Of a stretch of DNA of 64,000 nucleotides, positions 9,020 to 16,862 are shown piece by piece. Position numbers and translations under genes: made by a program. The notes below the pieces were generated by a model, which saw nothing but the letters and a program-made list of their open reading frames with translations, made no database searches and was not told the origin of the DNA. The stretch comes from an uncultured Phocaeicola sp. (GTDB lineage: Bacteria > Bacteroidota > Bacteroidia > Bacteroidales > Bacteroidaceae). Within the stretch, counting starts at the first letter, position 1; the number at the start of each line of letters is the position of its first letter. The stretch lies in NCBI GenBank assembly GCA_944320845.1, contig CALUJA010000001.1, forward strand, positions 212,603 to 276,602, written 5' to 3'.

Positions 9020-9322
9020 ATGGTTAAATTGGTGGATTCCCGGCACAAAAAGTCTGCCGGGCGTGATAATCGGATGAAATGGCTGTGGATTGCGGGAGTG
9101 GTTTTACTGGCTGTTTTGTCGTCTGTACTGGTGATGAGCGTCTGTCTGCATACCGGAGAGCCGGACTGCCGCTGCTTCTTCTGTGTCATGAATGCTTCCT
9201 CCGGCGAGAGCGAGCTGACATATAACCGGTATCTGCCTTTGGTCAGCGGGTTGTGGGCGGCTATACTTCTGGTTCTCTTTTATGCGCTTGTGCGTTGGTG
9301 GAACCGGCGGTCTGGCAGATAA
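9020..9322 (+). CDS. Small membrane protein of unknown function, 100 residues
   Basis: Not recognised. Starting at the ATG at 9020 (MVKLVDSRHKK), it has a basic N-terminus, a hydrophobic segment at about 19-43, a short loop with Cys42, Cys50, Cys52 and Cys55 (CLHTGEPDCRCFFC), and a second hydrophobic segment at about 71-94 followed by a basic tail. That predicts two membrane spans with both ends inside and a cysteine-rich loop in the periplasm. The start is set by the promoter at 8972-9002. Its last 62 bases overlap the 3' end of the convergent CPBP gene. It is probably real because of the good promoter, but no family evidence is available. Confidence 0.55.
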   Translation: MVKLVDSRHKKSAGRDNRMKWLWIAGVVLLAVLSSVLVMSVCLHTGEPDCRCFFCVMNASSGESELTYNRYLPLVSGLWAAILLVLFYALVRWWNRRSGR

Positions 9323-10091
9323 TGTAGCGTATGGTTATGACGGTGGCAAGCAGGCCGGCGATAGAGAGCAAAAGCGCAGTTTTCCCGCCGAACAGTGCGT
9401 CCATGCTTGAGGCGGAATCGGGGGCGGCAATCATCAGGGCGACCGAAAGCCCGTTGTTTACCAGGTGAAGCAGGATGCAGGGAAGCAGGCTGCTGGTGCG
9501 CCAGTACAGCCATCCGAGCACCAGCCCGAGCACGAATGCATAGGGAATTTGTGCCGGATTGAGGTGGATGACACCGAAGATAAGGGCCGACACGAGGATG
9601 GCGGCGTAAGGATTCTTCCAGGTGCGCAGCAGATGCCCTTCAATTGCTCCCCGGAAAAGCATTTCCTCGAAGACGGGCGCGACGAGGGCGATGGATATGA
9701 CGCCGAGGATGTGGTCTTTCATCTGTACGAACATGCCGGCCGTGAAGTCGGGCAGGGCAAACCGCTCTGTCAGATAGTTCATCCACAGCATCATCCCTAA
9801 GGTAAGCGGGAGGACGGCCGCCATCAGCCTGCCGGATACCTTGCTCCAGCTTTGCCGGCCTACATAGCGTTTCCACACAAGATGGATTCCCATCAGTATG
9901 TTGCTTAAGAGAAGGGAGAGGATGACGGCCGGAACCGAAAGCGACGCCTCGCCGTCTTCCGGCAGGCTGAATGTCCCGCTTTCGGAATAACGGCGCATCG
10001 CATAGCCTGCATAGGCGATGAAAGAGATTACACTGCTGCATCCCAGCTGGTAGATGAAGTAATATAGAATGAGTTTTACGGTCTGTTTCAT
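9261..10091 (-). CDS. CPBP family intramembrane protease (CAAX-protease-like)
   Basis: A 276-residue polytopic membrane protein with the CPBP/Abi motifs: EEMLFRG at 142-148 (EExxxR), FGVIH at 172-176 (FxxxH) and HLVNN at 209-213 (HxxxN). These residues form the active site of glutamate-type intramembrane proteases. The start MKQTVKLILYYF at 10091 is chosen because the 46 upstream codons are proline- and arginine-rich and unlike a membrane protein. Substrate unknown. The gene is alone and converges with the small membrane protein, overlapping it at the 3' end. A weak TACATTTA (10113-10120) could be its -7 box. Confidence 0.85.
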   Translation of the reverse strand: MKQTVKLILYYFIYQLGCSSVISFIAYAGYAMRRYSESGTFSLPEDGEASLSVPAVILSLLLSNILMGIHLVWKRYVGRQSWSKVSGRLMAAVLPLTLGMMLWMNYLTERFALPDFTAGMFVQMKDHILGVISIALVAPVFEEMLFRGAIEGHLLRTWKNPYAAILVSALIFGVIHLNPAQIPYAFVLGLVLGWLYWRTSSLLPCILLHLVNNGLSVALMIAAPDSASSMDALFGGKTALLLSIAGLLATVITIRYIICQTAGSTNAQAHKREPEV

Positions 10092-10325
10092 GGCTGGTGG
10101 CTTAAAAACGCGTAAATGTAAGGGTAATTTCCCGGATATGCAAGGATGGAAAACAGGTTTTGACCTTGGGAAAACCTGTCTGCAACGCGGTGCGGCGGAA
10201 ATTTCATCCGGATGAAATGGCGGCGGCATGCCGATGTTTCGGCTTTCCGGAATAAGTATAACCGGCCTTTCGGTTGTTCTAATAATTAAAGCACATCGAC
10301 ATTAATCTTTTAAAGCAAGTATATT

Positions 10326-12437
10326 ATGAAAAAAATCTTTTTGGCATTTGTGTTTTGCCTGCTTGGAGTGGGAGCGGCAGTCGCTCAAACCTTGCGTTCT
10401 CCCAACGGTAACCTGACATTGGATTTCCGTCTGCTGCCCGACGGGACGCCTGTCTATTCTTTGCAGTATAAGGGAAAAGATGTCATTAAAGAAAGCAGAA
10501 TGGGATTCCGTCTGCGCCCTTCTTACGCATTCAACAAGGATTTTGCCGTTACGGATACGCGCTTTTCCGAGTCGGACACTACCTGGGAGCCGGTTTTGGG
10601 CGAGAATCGGGTCGTTCGCGACAATCATAAAGAGATGTTCATCGCCTTGCAGCAGAAAGAAACCGGTTGGCAACTGAACATCCGCTTCCGTCTGTTCGAC
10701 GACGGACTGGGATTCCGCTACGAGTTTCCGGTGCAGAAAGAGCTGCGCAACTTTACCCTCGATGCGGAAACCACCGAGTTTTGCCTGGCGGGAGACCATA
10801 AGGCGTTCTGGCTGCCGGGAGATTATGACACCAATGAATATTCCACCACGGTTTCGCTGCTTTCGGAAGTCGCTTCCCGTATAGACAAGGTGCGTCAGGA
10901 GCCGCTGGCAGCAAAGGCTTTTACCGAGGGGCTGGCCGTACAGACTCCGCTGATGCTGAAGTCTGCCGACGGACTTTATATCAATATCCATGAGGCGGCG
11001 CTGGTGAATTATCCTGCCATGTGCCTGAATCTGGATGACAAGAATTTCGTATTGACTTCCAATCTGACGCCAGACCGTAACGGAGCGCGGGGATTCATCC
11101 AGACGGGCAGCGTTACGCCGTGGCGTACGGTGGTGGTAAGCGACGATGCCCGCGACATTCTGGCATCAAACCTGATTTTGAATCTGAACGAGCCATGCCG
11201 CCTTGAGGACACTTCCTGGATTCATCCGGTGAAATACGTGGGAGTATGGTGGGAATACTTTACCGGACAAGGCTCTACGTGGGCATATACCGATAATCAG
11301 GACATTGTGATAGGCGAGACAGACTATACAAAGGAGAAGCCCAACGGAACACACGGGGCCAATACGGCGCATGTCAAGGAATACATTGACTTTGCGGCGG
11401 AACATGGCTTTGACGCCGTGCTGGTGGAAGGGTGGAACGAAGGATGGGAAGCCAATTACGCCTACATAAAAGAGCATATCTATGACTTTACGAAACCTTA
11501 CCCCGACTTTGATGTGGAAGAGCTTCAGCGTTATGCGGCCGGAAAAGGGGTAAAGATTATCATGCACCACGAAACGACCTCTTCGGTCGCTGACTATGAG
11601 CGCCAGATGGAGGATGCCTTCCGCTTTATGGCAGATAACGGCTACGATGCGGTGAAGACCGGATACGTTGGCCCCATTATTCCCCGGAGCGAGTATCATG
11701 ACGGACAGTGGATGGTCAACCATTATCTGCGTGTGGCCAAGATGGCGGCTAAATATAAGGTGATGGTAAATTCGCATGAGGCTGTGCGTCCTACCGGATT
11801 GTGCCGTACCTACCCCAACTGGATTGCTCAAGAGTCGGCCCGCGGTACGGAGTTTGAGTCTTTCAACGGCAATACGCCCGAGCATACCACGATTCTCCCG
11901 TTTACTCGCCTGATGGGAGGCCCGATGGATTATACTCCGGGCATTTTTGAAGGCGACCTTTCCGTATACGGCTCCAATAAAGCCAGACTCAGCACCACGC
12001 TCGTCAAGCAGTTGGCCTTGTATGTAACGATGTACAGCCCCTTGCAAATGGCGGCTGATTTGTATCCGAACTATGAGAAATATCCGGATGCCTTCCAGTT
12101 TATCAAGGATGTGGCGGCGGATTGGGATAACACTTACATATTGGAAGCCGAACCGGGCGACTATATCACTATTGCCCGCAAGGCGAAAGGCAAGGCCGAA
12201 TGGTTTGTTGGCGGCATTACGGATGAGAATGCCCGCGAGGCGGTGATTGACCTGAGCTTCCTTCCGGACGGAAAGAAATATGAGGCGACCATTTATGCCG
12301 ACGGCAAAAAGGCCGACTGGCGCACCAACCCGAAAGATTATGTCATCTCGACCCGGAAAGTAAGCAGCAAGACTGTGCTGAAGCAGCGTCTGGCTCCGAG
12401 TGGAGGAGTAGCAATCAGCATCCGGGAACTGAAATAA
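10326..12437 (+). CDS. Glycoside hydrolase family 97, SusB-like alpha-glucosidase
   Basis: Secreted, probably periplasmic enzyme removing alpha-linked glucose (or related sugars) from oligosaccharides. A signal peptide (MKKIFLAFVFCLLGVGAAVA-Q) is followed by the GH97 N-terminal beta-sandwich, the catalytic barrel and a C-terminal domain; 703 residues. The residues known from SusB (Glu194 and Glu526 calcium ligands, Glu439 and Glu508 general bases, Glu532 acid) appear here with a constant offset of 23 as Glu171, Glu503, Glu416 (MHHETT), Glu485 (NSHEAVRP) and Glu509. That favours the calcium-dependent, inverting SusB type over the retaining alpha-galactosidase type. SusB numbers are from memory. 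No SusC/D neighbour; single-gene unit with its own terminator. Confidence 0.9.
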   Translation: MKKIFLAFVFCLLGVGAAVAQTLRSPNGNLTLDFRLLPDGTPVYSLQYKGKDVIKESRMGFRLRPSYAFNKDFAVTDTRFSESDTTWEPVLGENRVVRDNHKEMFIALQQKETGWQLNIRFRLFDDGLGFRYEFPVQKELRNFTLDAETTEFCLAGDHKAFWLPGDYDTNEYSTTVSLLSEVASRIDKVRQEPLAAKAFTEGLAVQTPLMLKSADGLYINIHEAALVNYPAMCLNLDDKNFVLTSNLTPDRNGARGFIQTGSVTPWRTVVVSDDARDILASNLILNLNEPCRLEDTSWIHPVKYVGVWWEYFTGQGSTWAYTDNQDIVIGETDYTKEKPNGTHGANTAHVKEYIDFAAEHGFDAVLVEGWNEGWEANYAYIKEHIYDFTKPYPDFDVEELQRYAAGKGVKIIMHHETTSSVADYERQMEDAFRFMADNGYDAVKTGYVGPIIPRSEYHDGQWMVNHYLRVAKMAAKYKVMVNSHEAVRPTGLCRTYPNWIAQESARGTEFESFNGNTPEHTTILPFTRLMGGPMDYTPGIFEGDLSVYGSNKARLSTTLVKQLALYVTMYSPLQMAADLYPNYEKYPDAFQFIKDVAADWDNTYILEAEPGDYITIARKAKGKAEWFVGGITDENAREAVIDLSFLPDGKKYEATIYADGKKADWRTNPKDYVISTRKVSSKTVLKQRLAPSGGVAISIRELK

Positions 12438-12460
12438 CGGGCTGAAGACCTGTCAGTATG

Positions 12461-12488
12461 GGCATGACAAAAGTCGGAATGCCTTTTT
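12461..12488 (+). terminator. Terminator of the GH97 gene
   Basis: GGCAT (12461-12465) pairs with ATGCC (12479-12483), with an inner GAC/GTC pairing and a small bulge, followed by TTTTTGG. Lies 24 bases after the GH97 stop. Confidence 0.6.
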
Positions 12489-12584
12489 GGCAGGATGAGC
12501 GGAGTGTCATTGATGTAAGTCAAGAAATTTGCCATAAGCTTGAAGTAAATCTTTGGTTTAGGAACAGATTTGAAAGAATGGTTG

Positions 12585-12592
12585 TATTTTTG
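12585..12592 (+). promoter_or_regulatory. -7 box of the tiny gene
   Basis: TATTTTTG, an exact TAnnTTTG match. Nearby TTTG copies at 12552-12555 and 12569-12572 are at the wrong distance. Transcription from about 12598 would give an 85-base leader that contains a perfect 7-bp hairpin (GCTTTTC, loop GGGA, GAAAAGC; 12626-12643). Confidence 0.6.
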
Positions 12593-12682
12593 TGTTGTAA
12601 AACATAAAAACAAACATTTAAGGTAGCTTTTCGGGAGAAAAGCAAGGAAGATTGATAAGGATAACACTAAACTAAAGGTATT

Positions 12683-12772
12683 ATGAAAGAGGTAAAGAAT
12701 TTATTGCGCACTCTTAAGAAGAATTTGGAATGGAGTGCAATGGCTATGTATGGTCAGACTTACAACAAATGA
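12683..12772 (+). CDS. Putative 29-residue small protein, own transcript
   Basis: A short frame too small for usual gene callers. It begins MKEVKNLLRTLKKNLEW and ends AMAMYGQTYNK, then TGA. The first 17 residues would form a basic amphipathic helix (Leu7, Leu8, Leu11, Leu15 against Lys2, Lys5, Arg9, Lys12, Lys13); there is no hydrophobic membrane span and no cysteine. AAAGG lies 4 bases before the ATG. It sits between a strong -7 box (12585-12592) and a textbook terminator (12817-12855), so some RNA of about 260 bases is made here whether or not it is translated. The leader hairpin is at 12626-12643. It could also be a non-coding RNA with a chance frame. Function unknown. Confidence 0.5.
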   Translation: MKEVKNLLRTLKKNLEWSAMAMYGQTYNK

Positions 12773-12782
12773 CGGCCATACG

Positions 12783-12800
12783 GTTTGAGAGAATTGAAAC
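12783..12800 (+). repeat. 18-base repeat, copy 1
   Basis: GTTTGAGAGAATTGAAAC, found again exactly at 44000-44017. Its ends GTTT/AAAC are complementary. This copy lies between the tiny gene's stop codon and its terminator. Confidence 0.5.
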
Positions 12801-12816
12801 GGATTTGATAACAAAA

Positions 12817-12855
12817 GGTTGCATGAGAGCCGGAAAGCTCGAATGCAACCTTTTT
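12817..12855 (+). terminator. Terminator of the tiny gene
   Basis: GGTTGCAT (12817-12824) pairs exactly with ATGCAACC (12843-12850); an inner GAGC/GCTC pairing extends the stem. The tail is TTTTTCTTT. It lies 40 bases before the stop codon of the convergent esterase gene. Confidence 0.85.
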
Positions 12856-12889
12856 CTTTATGCGTCAGGATTTTTTGCCGGAAGGAAAT

Positions 12890-14314
12890 CTATTCCCAGT
12901 TGTCTGTCCGGAACGGTACCAAGGGCAGCTCGCGGAGATTGGCTACATTCCCCGGCAGGAAATCGCGGAATCCATACCTTACGGCCACCGGACGGGCGAC
13001 TTTTTCGCAGGTAACCTTTATCTGGTTTCTTCCGGCTATTTCAGCCTGTGCAGGATAAAACACCTTGTCTTCTCCCGCCATCTCGAATCCCGCCATCTGA
13101 TTCATGCGGTTGAATCCGTTGTCGGCGTGAGAGAAGCTTAATATGGCTGCATTGTCCTTTATCTCCATCGATTTATAGACCGGACTTTCCGGTTCGATGC
13201 CGCCGATGTGGTAGGTTTTGCTCAGAGCCTGATAGGCCAGACGCTCGCCCACATGCTTTTTGTCTTTGGGATGAATGTTGTAAGCCTCGTAGGGCTCTAC
13301 CAAATCGTTGGTCGAAATCATGGCACTGTTGGGGATTAAGGCCTGTGCCTTAAACTGCGCTTCCCTCAGCAGGGCGTTTCCGGTTCCTTCGGCCGAGCCG
13401 AACGGAGCGATTTCCACGAAATAAAAGGGCAGTTCACCCAGTCCCCATTCTTTTCGCCAGAGTTCCACCATCGTTTTAAGCCGCTCGCCGTAGGTTTTGT
13501 GCTTGCCTACGTTCGATTCTCCCTGATACCATAAGAATCCTTTGATGGTATAGTTCTGCAGCGGCTTCAGCATGCCGTTGTACATCAGCGTGGGACTAAG
13601 GTAATGCCACCAGTCATGCGGCTCTTCTTTCCGTATATCCCGCTCCAGATTGATGTCGGGATACTGGGCTACGATTTCTCTCGGCAGCCATCCTTCCACG
13701 GTCGAACCGCCCCAGCTACAGTTGATGATTCCGATAGGGACATTTAATACCTGGTTCATCATCATGGCAAAATGGAAGGCGGTAGCGCCAAAAGCCGGCG
13801 CATTTTCGGGACTGCTTACTTTCCAACTTCCCTTGCAGCGGTCTGCAGGCTCCAGCTGTCCGTTTTTCTCAATCATGGCCACGCGGATGCCTTTCCATTG
13901 TCCGGCTTTGGCTATGGTTTCGTTGGCTCCGGCTATGGGGCAATTGTCAAATCCCGCAAGCGGCATTTCCATATTCGACTGTCCGGAGCAGAACCAGACC
14001 TCTCCGATAAGGATGTTGCTTAGGGTGATTGTTTCGTCGTCTGAAATCAGAATGGACTGGGGCGTATAGCTGGCGGCAGGTGTGTCTACGGCGGCAAGCC
14101 ATTTCCCCTGGGCATCTGCCTCGACTGTATATGTCCGCTCGTCCCATGTAGTGCGGATAGTCACTTTTTTGTTGGGGTCAGTCCACCCCCAGAGTCTGGC
14201 CTTCGTCTGTTGTTGAAGCACCATATTGTCACTTAGAATGTCCGGAAGCGTCACTTTGCTCCAGGCTGTGATTCCTGTCATCAGCAGGAACGCGGAAATA
14301 AGTAATTTTTTCAT
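12890..14314 (-). CDS. Sialate O-acetylesterase-type secreted esterase (SASA family)
   Basis: A secreted SGNH-fold esterase expected to remove acetyl groups from sialic acid or other acetylated glycans. From MKKLLISAFLLMTGITAWS (signal peptide) it has 474 residues. The nucleophile motif GQSNM follows EVWFCS near residue 113, and a DxxH-like segment (NIHPKDKKHVGERLA) is near residue 350. The start at 14314 is preferred over the ATG at 14338: it gives a clean signal peptide, and the -7 box at 14349-14356 would leave the upstream ATG almost without leader. It is transcribed alone towards the tiny gene. The true acetylated substrate is unknown; similar enzymes also act on plant glycans. Confidence 0.87.
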   Translation of the reverse strand: MKKLLISAFLLMTGITAWSKVTLPDILSDNMVLQQQTKARLWGWTDPNKKVTIRTTWDERTYTVEADAQGKWLAAVDTPAASYTPQSILISDDETITLSNILIGEVWFCSGQSNMEMPLAGFDNCPIAGANETIAKAGQWKGIRVAMIEKNGQLEPADRCKGSWKVSSPENAPAFGATAFHFAMMMNQVLNVPIGIINCSWGGSTVEGWLPREIVAQYPDINLERDIRKEEPHDWWHYLSPTLMYNGMLKPLQNYTIKGFLWYQGESNVGKHKTYGERLKTMVELWRKEWGLGELPFYFVEIAPFGSAEGTGNALLREAQFKAQALIPNSAMISTNDLVEPYEAYNIHPKDKKHVGERLAYQALSKTYHIGGIEPESPVYKSMEIKDNAAILSFSHADNGFNRMNQMAGFEMAGEDKVFYPAQAEIAGRNQIKVTCEKVARPVAVRYGFRDFLPGNVANLRELPLVPFRTDNWE

Positions 14315-14348
14315 GGTTGTCTGATTAGTGTTTTTCATTCTTTGTCTA

Positions 14349-14356
14349 CAAAAATA
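14349..14356 (-). promoter_or_regulatory. -7 box of the esterase gene
   Basis: TATTTTTG on the minus strand, about 35 bases upstream of the chosen start at 14314. A TTTG lies at 14384-14381 but the 24-base spacing is too long. Confidence 0.55.
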
Positions 14357-14658
14357 GCGATAGTTGCATTAGGGCGTTTATCAAAGCGCGTAATTGTAAC
14401 AAATTTTAGAAAAAGCAATCCTGCTTGCTGCTCTTTTTCCCGGCGAGGCCGGACAGATTCCTTTTTCTTTTTCCCTATGGCAATTCTTGTCTTGTCCCGG
14501 CACCATAGTTTGATATGCTTCTGTCAAAAAAACTTTTTCCTTGCATCCTGACGCAACAGGATGGGGACAGTTGGAGGAGGAAAAGGGATGAAAAGAGATG
14601 TGTTCCAAAGCCTGTCATGCCTCCCGACCTGATTTTGGATGGATTGGATAAGGAAAAA
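14357..14658. other. Gene-free stretch between the esterase promoter and the tRNA terminator
   Basis: About 300 bases with no supported gene or RNA. Short frames on both strands lack promoters, start-site context and family features. No repeats seen. Confidence 0.5.
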
Positions 14659-14690
14659 CAAAAAAGACAAGCCGCCCGAACAGCGGTTTG
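14659..14690 (-). terminator. Terminator of the tRNA-Gly/tRNA-Leu unit
   Basis: On the minus strand CAAACCGC and GCGGCTTG form a stem with one mismatch and a 7-base loop, followed by TCTTTTTTG. It starts 11 bases after tRNA-Leu. Confidence 0.7.
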
Positions 14691-14700
14691 CCTTTCTCCG

Positions 14701-14786
14701 TACTCGAAGCGGGACTTGAACCCGCACAGCCATTACTGGCCAAGGGATTTTAAGTCCCTCGTGTCTACCGATTCCACCATTCGAGC
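14701..14786 (-). tRNA. tRNA-Leu (anticodon TAA)
   Basis: Class II tRNA with a long variable arm. The acceptor strands GCTCGAA and TTCGAGT pair (with one G-U), the anticodon loop is CTTAAAA on the stem GGGA/TCCC, and the T-arm reads GCGGGTTCAAGTCCCGC. No CCA is encoded. It is 15 bases behind tRNA-Gly and shares its promoter. Confidence 0.95.
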
Positions 14787-14801
14787 ATCCTTTTAAAAAG
14801 G

Positions 14802-14874
14802 AGCGGAAAACGAGACTCGAACTCGCGACCCTAACCTTGGCAAGGTTATGCTCTACCAACTGAGCTATTTCCGC
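14802..14874 (-). tRNA. tRNA-Gly (anticodon GCC)
   Basis: The acceptor stem GCGGAAA/TTTCCGC, D-arm GCTC/GAGC, anticodon stem AACC/GGTT around TTGCCAA, and T-arm CGAGTTCGAGTCTCG are all present. No CCA is encoded. First gene of a two-tRNA unit. Confidence 0.95.
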
Positions 14875-14884
14875 ATATCAGGTG

Positions 14885-14916
14885 CAAATGTAGAGAGTTT
14901 TGTGATACATTCCAAA
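14885..14916 (-). promoter_or_regulatory. Promoter of the tRNA-Gly/tRNA-Leu unit (complete -33/-7)
   Basis: TTTG (14916-14913), 20 bases, TACATTTG (14892-14885) on the minus strand. Transcription should start about 5 bases before the mature tRNA-Gly end. It is one of the best promoters in the window. Confidence 0.8.
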
Positions 14917-14946
14917 CATTTGTCCCGTTTTGTTTGAAAAAAGCTT

Positions 14947-16290
14947 TTATGGGCGTCCCAGCAAGGCTTTTTCTGCATCTTCTGCCGTTTGGAAATTGAA
15001 TCCGGCGATGACTTGCTCCATCAGTTTTTCGATGCGGTCATTGCAGAGGTTGCCGATGCTGCCTTCATGTGTGTGGTGCACCTGCTTGTCGTGAGTGAAT
15101 CGTCCTGCCTCAATGTCCAGTCCCACTTTCTTGTAGGCGTCGCGGAAAGGCATTCCCTCGCTGGCAAGGCGGTTTACTTCTTCTACGCTGAACATGTAAA
15201 GATATTTGTCATCGTCCAGGATATGTTCGTTGATGCTTATTCTCTCCATGATGTAGGATGCCATCTTCAGACAGTCTTTCAGTTCGTCGAAAATAGGCAG
15301 GAAAGCTTCCTTGATGATTTGCAGGTCGCGGAAATATCCCGACGGGAGATTGTTCATAATCATCATGATTTGTTGGGGGAGTGCCTGAATCTTGTTGCAT
15401 TTTGCACGGGTCAGCTCAAACACATCAGGGTTCTTTTTGTGGGGCATGATACTGGAACCGGTGGTACATTCATCGGGCAACTTCACGAAACCGAAGTTCT
15501 GGCAGCTGAACATGCAGGCATCAAATGCCATCTTAGACAAGGTTCCCGCAATTGAAGCCAAGGCAAAAGCCACGTTGCGTTCCATCTTTCCCCGTCCCAT
15601 CTGCGCATAAACAACATTGTAGTTCATGGAATCGAATCCCAACAGACGGGTCGTCATCTCCCGATTCAGCGGGAAAGAGGAGCCGTATCCGGCGGCGGAA
15701 CCGAGCGGATTGCGGTTGCAAAGCTTGTAAGCCGACTGCAGGAAGAGCATATCGTCTACCAGACTTTCGGCATAGGCGCCGAACCACAGGCCAAATGACG
15801 AGGGCATGGCGATTTGCAGATGCGTGTATCCCGGCATCAGCACCTCTTTATAGCGGTTGCTTTGAGCTATCAGGATGTGGAAAAGATGCTTTACGGCTTC
15901 CGCTGTCTTCCTGATTTGCGCACGGGTGAACAGCTTTAAGTCGACCAGCACCTGGTCATTGCGCGAGCGTCCGCTGTGAATCTTCTTGCCGACATCGCCC
16001 AAACGCCGGGTCAGCATAAGCTCTACCTGCGAATGCACATCTTCCACCCCGTCTTCGATGGTGAATTCTCCGGCTTCTGCCGAAGCGTATATTTTTTTCA
16101 ATTCTTCCAGCAGGATTTTCAGCTCGTCTGCGCCCAGCAGGCCAATGCTTTCAAGCATGGTGATATGGGCCATTGAGCCCAGTATGTCGTATTTTGCCAG
16201 ATAAAGATCCATTTCGCGGTCCCGTCCCACGGTGAACCGGTCGATTTCCTCGTTTACCTGAACATTTTTTTCCCAAAGTTTCAGAGCCAT
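14947..16290 (-). CDS. argH: Argininosuccinate lyase
   Basis: Last step of arginine synthesis: cleaves argininosuccinate into arginine and fumarate. The 447-residue protein carries the superfamily signature GSSIMPHKKNPD with the catalytic serine on its mobile loop, DVHSQVE (expected SRND-binding region partner), SGRSRNDQV and TPGYTHLQIA-like MPGYTHLQIAMP. It follows the SRPBCC gene by 22 bases, and pyrE upstream is in the same direction, so a pyrE-SRPBCC-argH unit is plausible. That would link pyrimidine and arginine synthesis, which share carbamoyl phosphate. argB lies in the same window at 45 kb but in another unit. Confidence 0.95.
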   Translation of the reverse strand: MALKLWEKNVQVNEEIDRFTVGRDREMDLYLAKYDILGSMAHITMLESIGLLGADELKILLEELKKIYASAEAGEFTIEDGVEDVHSQVELMLTRRLGDVGKKIHSGRSRNDQVLVDLKLFTRAQIRKTAEAVKHLFHILIAQSNRYKEVLMPGYTHLQIAMPSSFGLWFGAYAESLVDDMLFLQSAYKLCNRNPLGSAAGYGSSFPLNREMTTRLLGFDSMNYNVVYAQMGRGKMERNVAFALASIAGTLSKMAFDACMFSCQNFGFVKLPDECTTGSSIMPHKKNPDVFELTRAKCNKIQALPQQIMMIMNNLPSGYFRDLQIIKEAFLPIFDELKDCLKMASYIMERISINEHILDDDKYLYMFSVEEVNRLASEGMPFRDAYKKVGLDIEAGRFTHDKQVHHTHEGSIGNLCNDRIEKLMEQVIAGFNFQTAEDAEKALLGRP

Positions 16291-16312
16291 CTTCTTCTTG
16301 TTTTTGCGGTTT

Positions 16313-16741
16313 TCAATAAGAGATTGCAGCGAGCATCTCCGCCAGTTTTTCTACGCCATCCTGTAAAGGTTTCGATACCATTGTTTTCATAAACATGTTT
16401 ACCTCTGCACGTATCGTGGTTTTCAGCTTGGCTTCTTCTTCCGTTACGGGCAGAATCTGAATCCAGAGATTCAAGGGAATGGGAGATTGTTCGCCTTCAA
16501 ACTTGATGCACTTCATGGGTTCGCGCTCGATGATACGCAGTGTCAGACTGATTCCCTGCACCTTTATGGTCAGTGAATCGCGGTCGAAGGTGAGATCCTC
16601 CAGTTTTCCTTCCAGTTTGCCTTTCAGGGAGTCCATGTGCTCCTGTATGGAGGCGATGTTGTTCAAGTCAGACAATTTGTTGTATACGCGTTCCTGACTG
16701 TAGGGAATGTGCTTGATGCTGCTTTCAAACTGTGCCGTCAT
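16313..16741 (-). CDS. SRPBCC (START-like) family protein, 142 residues
   Basis: A small soluble protein with the helix-grip layout: MTAQFESSIKHIPYSQERVYNKLSDLNNI, then beta strands with LTIKVQGISLTLRIIEREP, and a long C-terminal helix (LQDGVEKLAEMLAAI). SRPBCC proteins bind hydrophobic ligands, but nothing here identifies the ligand. The start at 16741 is preferred because the 27 upstream codons do not match the fold; TATACTTG just upstream is a one-mismatch -7 box. It lies between pyrE and argH in the same direction. Homologues are common single genes in Bacteroides. Confidence 0.8.
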   Translation of the reverse strand: MTAQFESSIKHIPYSQERVYNKLSDLNNIASIQEHMDSLKGKLEGKLEDLTFDRDSLTIKVQGISLTLRIIEREPMKCIKFEGEQSPIPLNLWIQILPVTEEEAKLKTTIRAEVNMFMKTMVSKPLQDGVEKLAEMLAAISY

Positions 16742-16862
16742 TTTTTCAAGTATAAAACCACAACATTCCAAGCGCGGAAATTTGTTTTGCTGCGGAGCCA
16801 AAGGAGATACGCCCGTATGCAAATCAGTCCGTGCCTGGAATGAAGTCTGTTGATAACGATGT

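Noticed and set aside
15389-15610. Plus-strand frames opposite argH
   Set aside because: Antisense to the conserved signature loop of argH; no promoter or family features.
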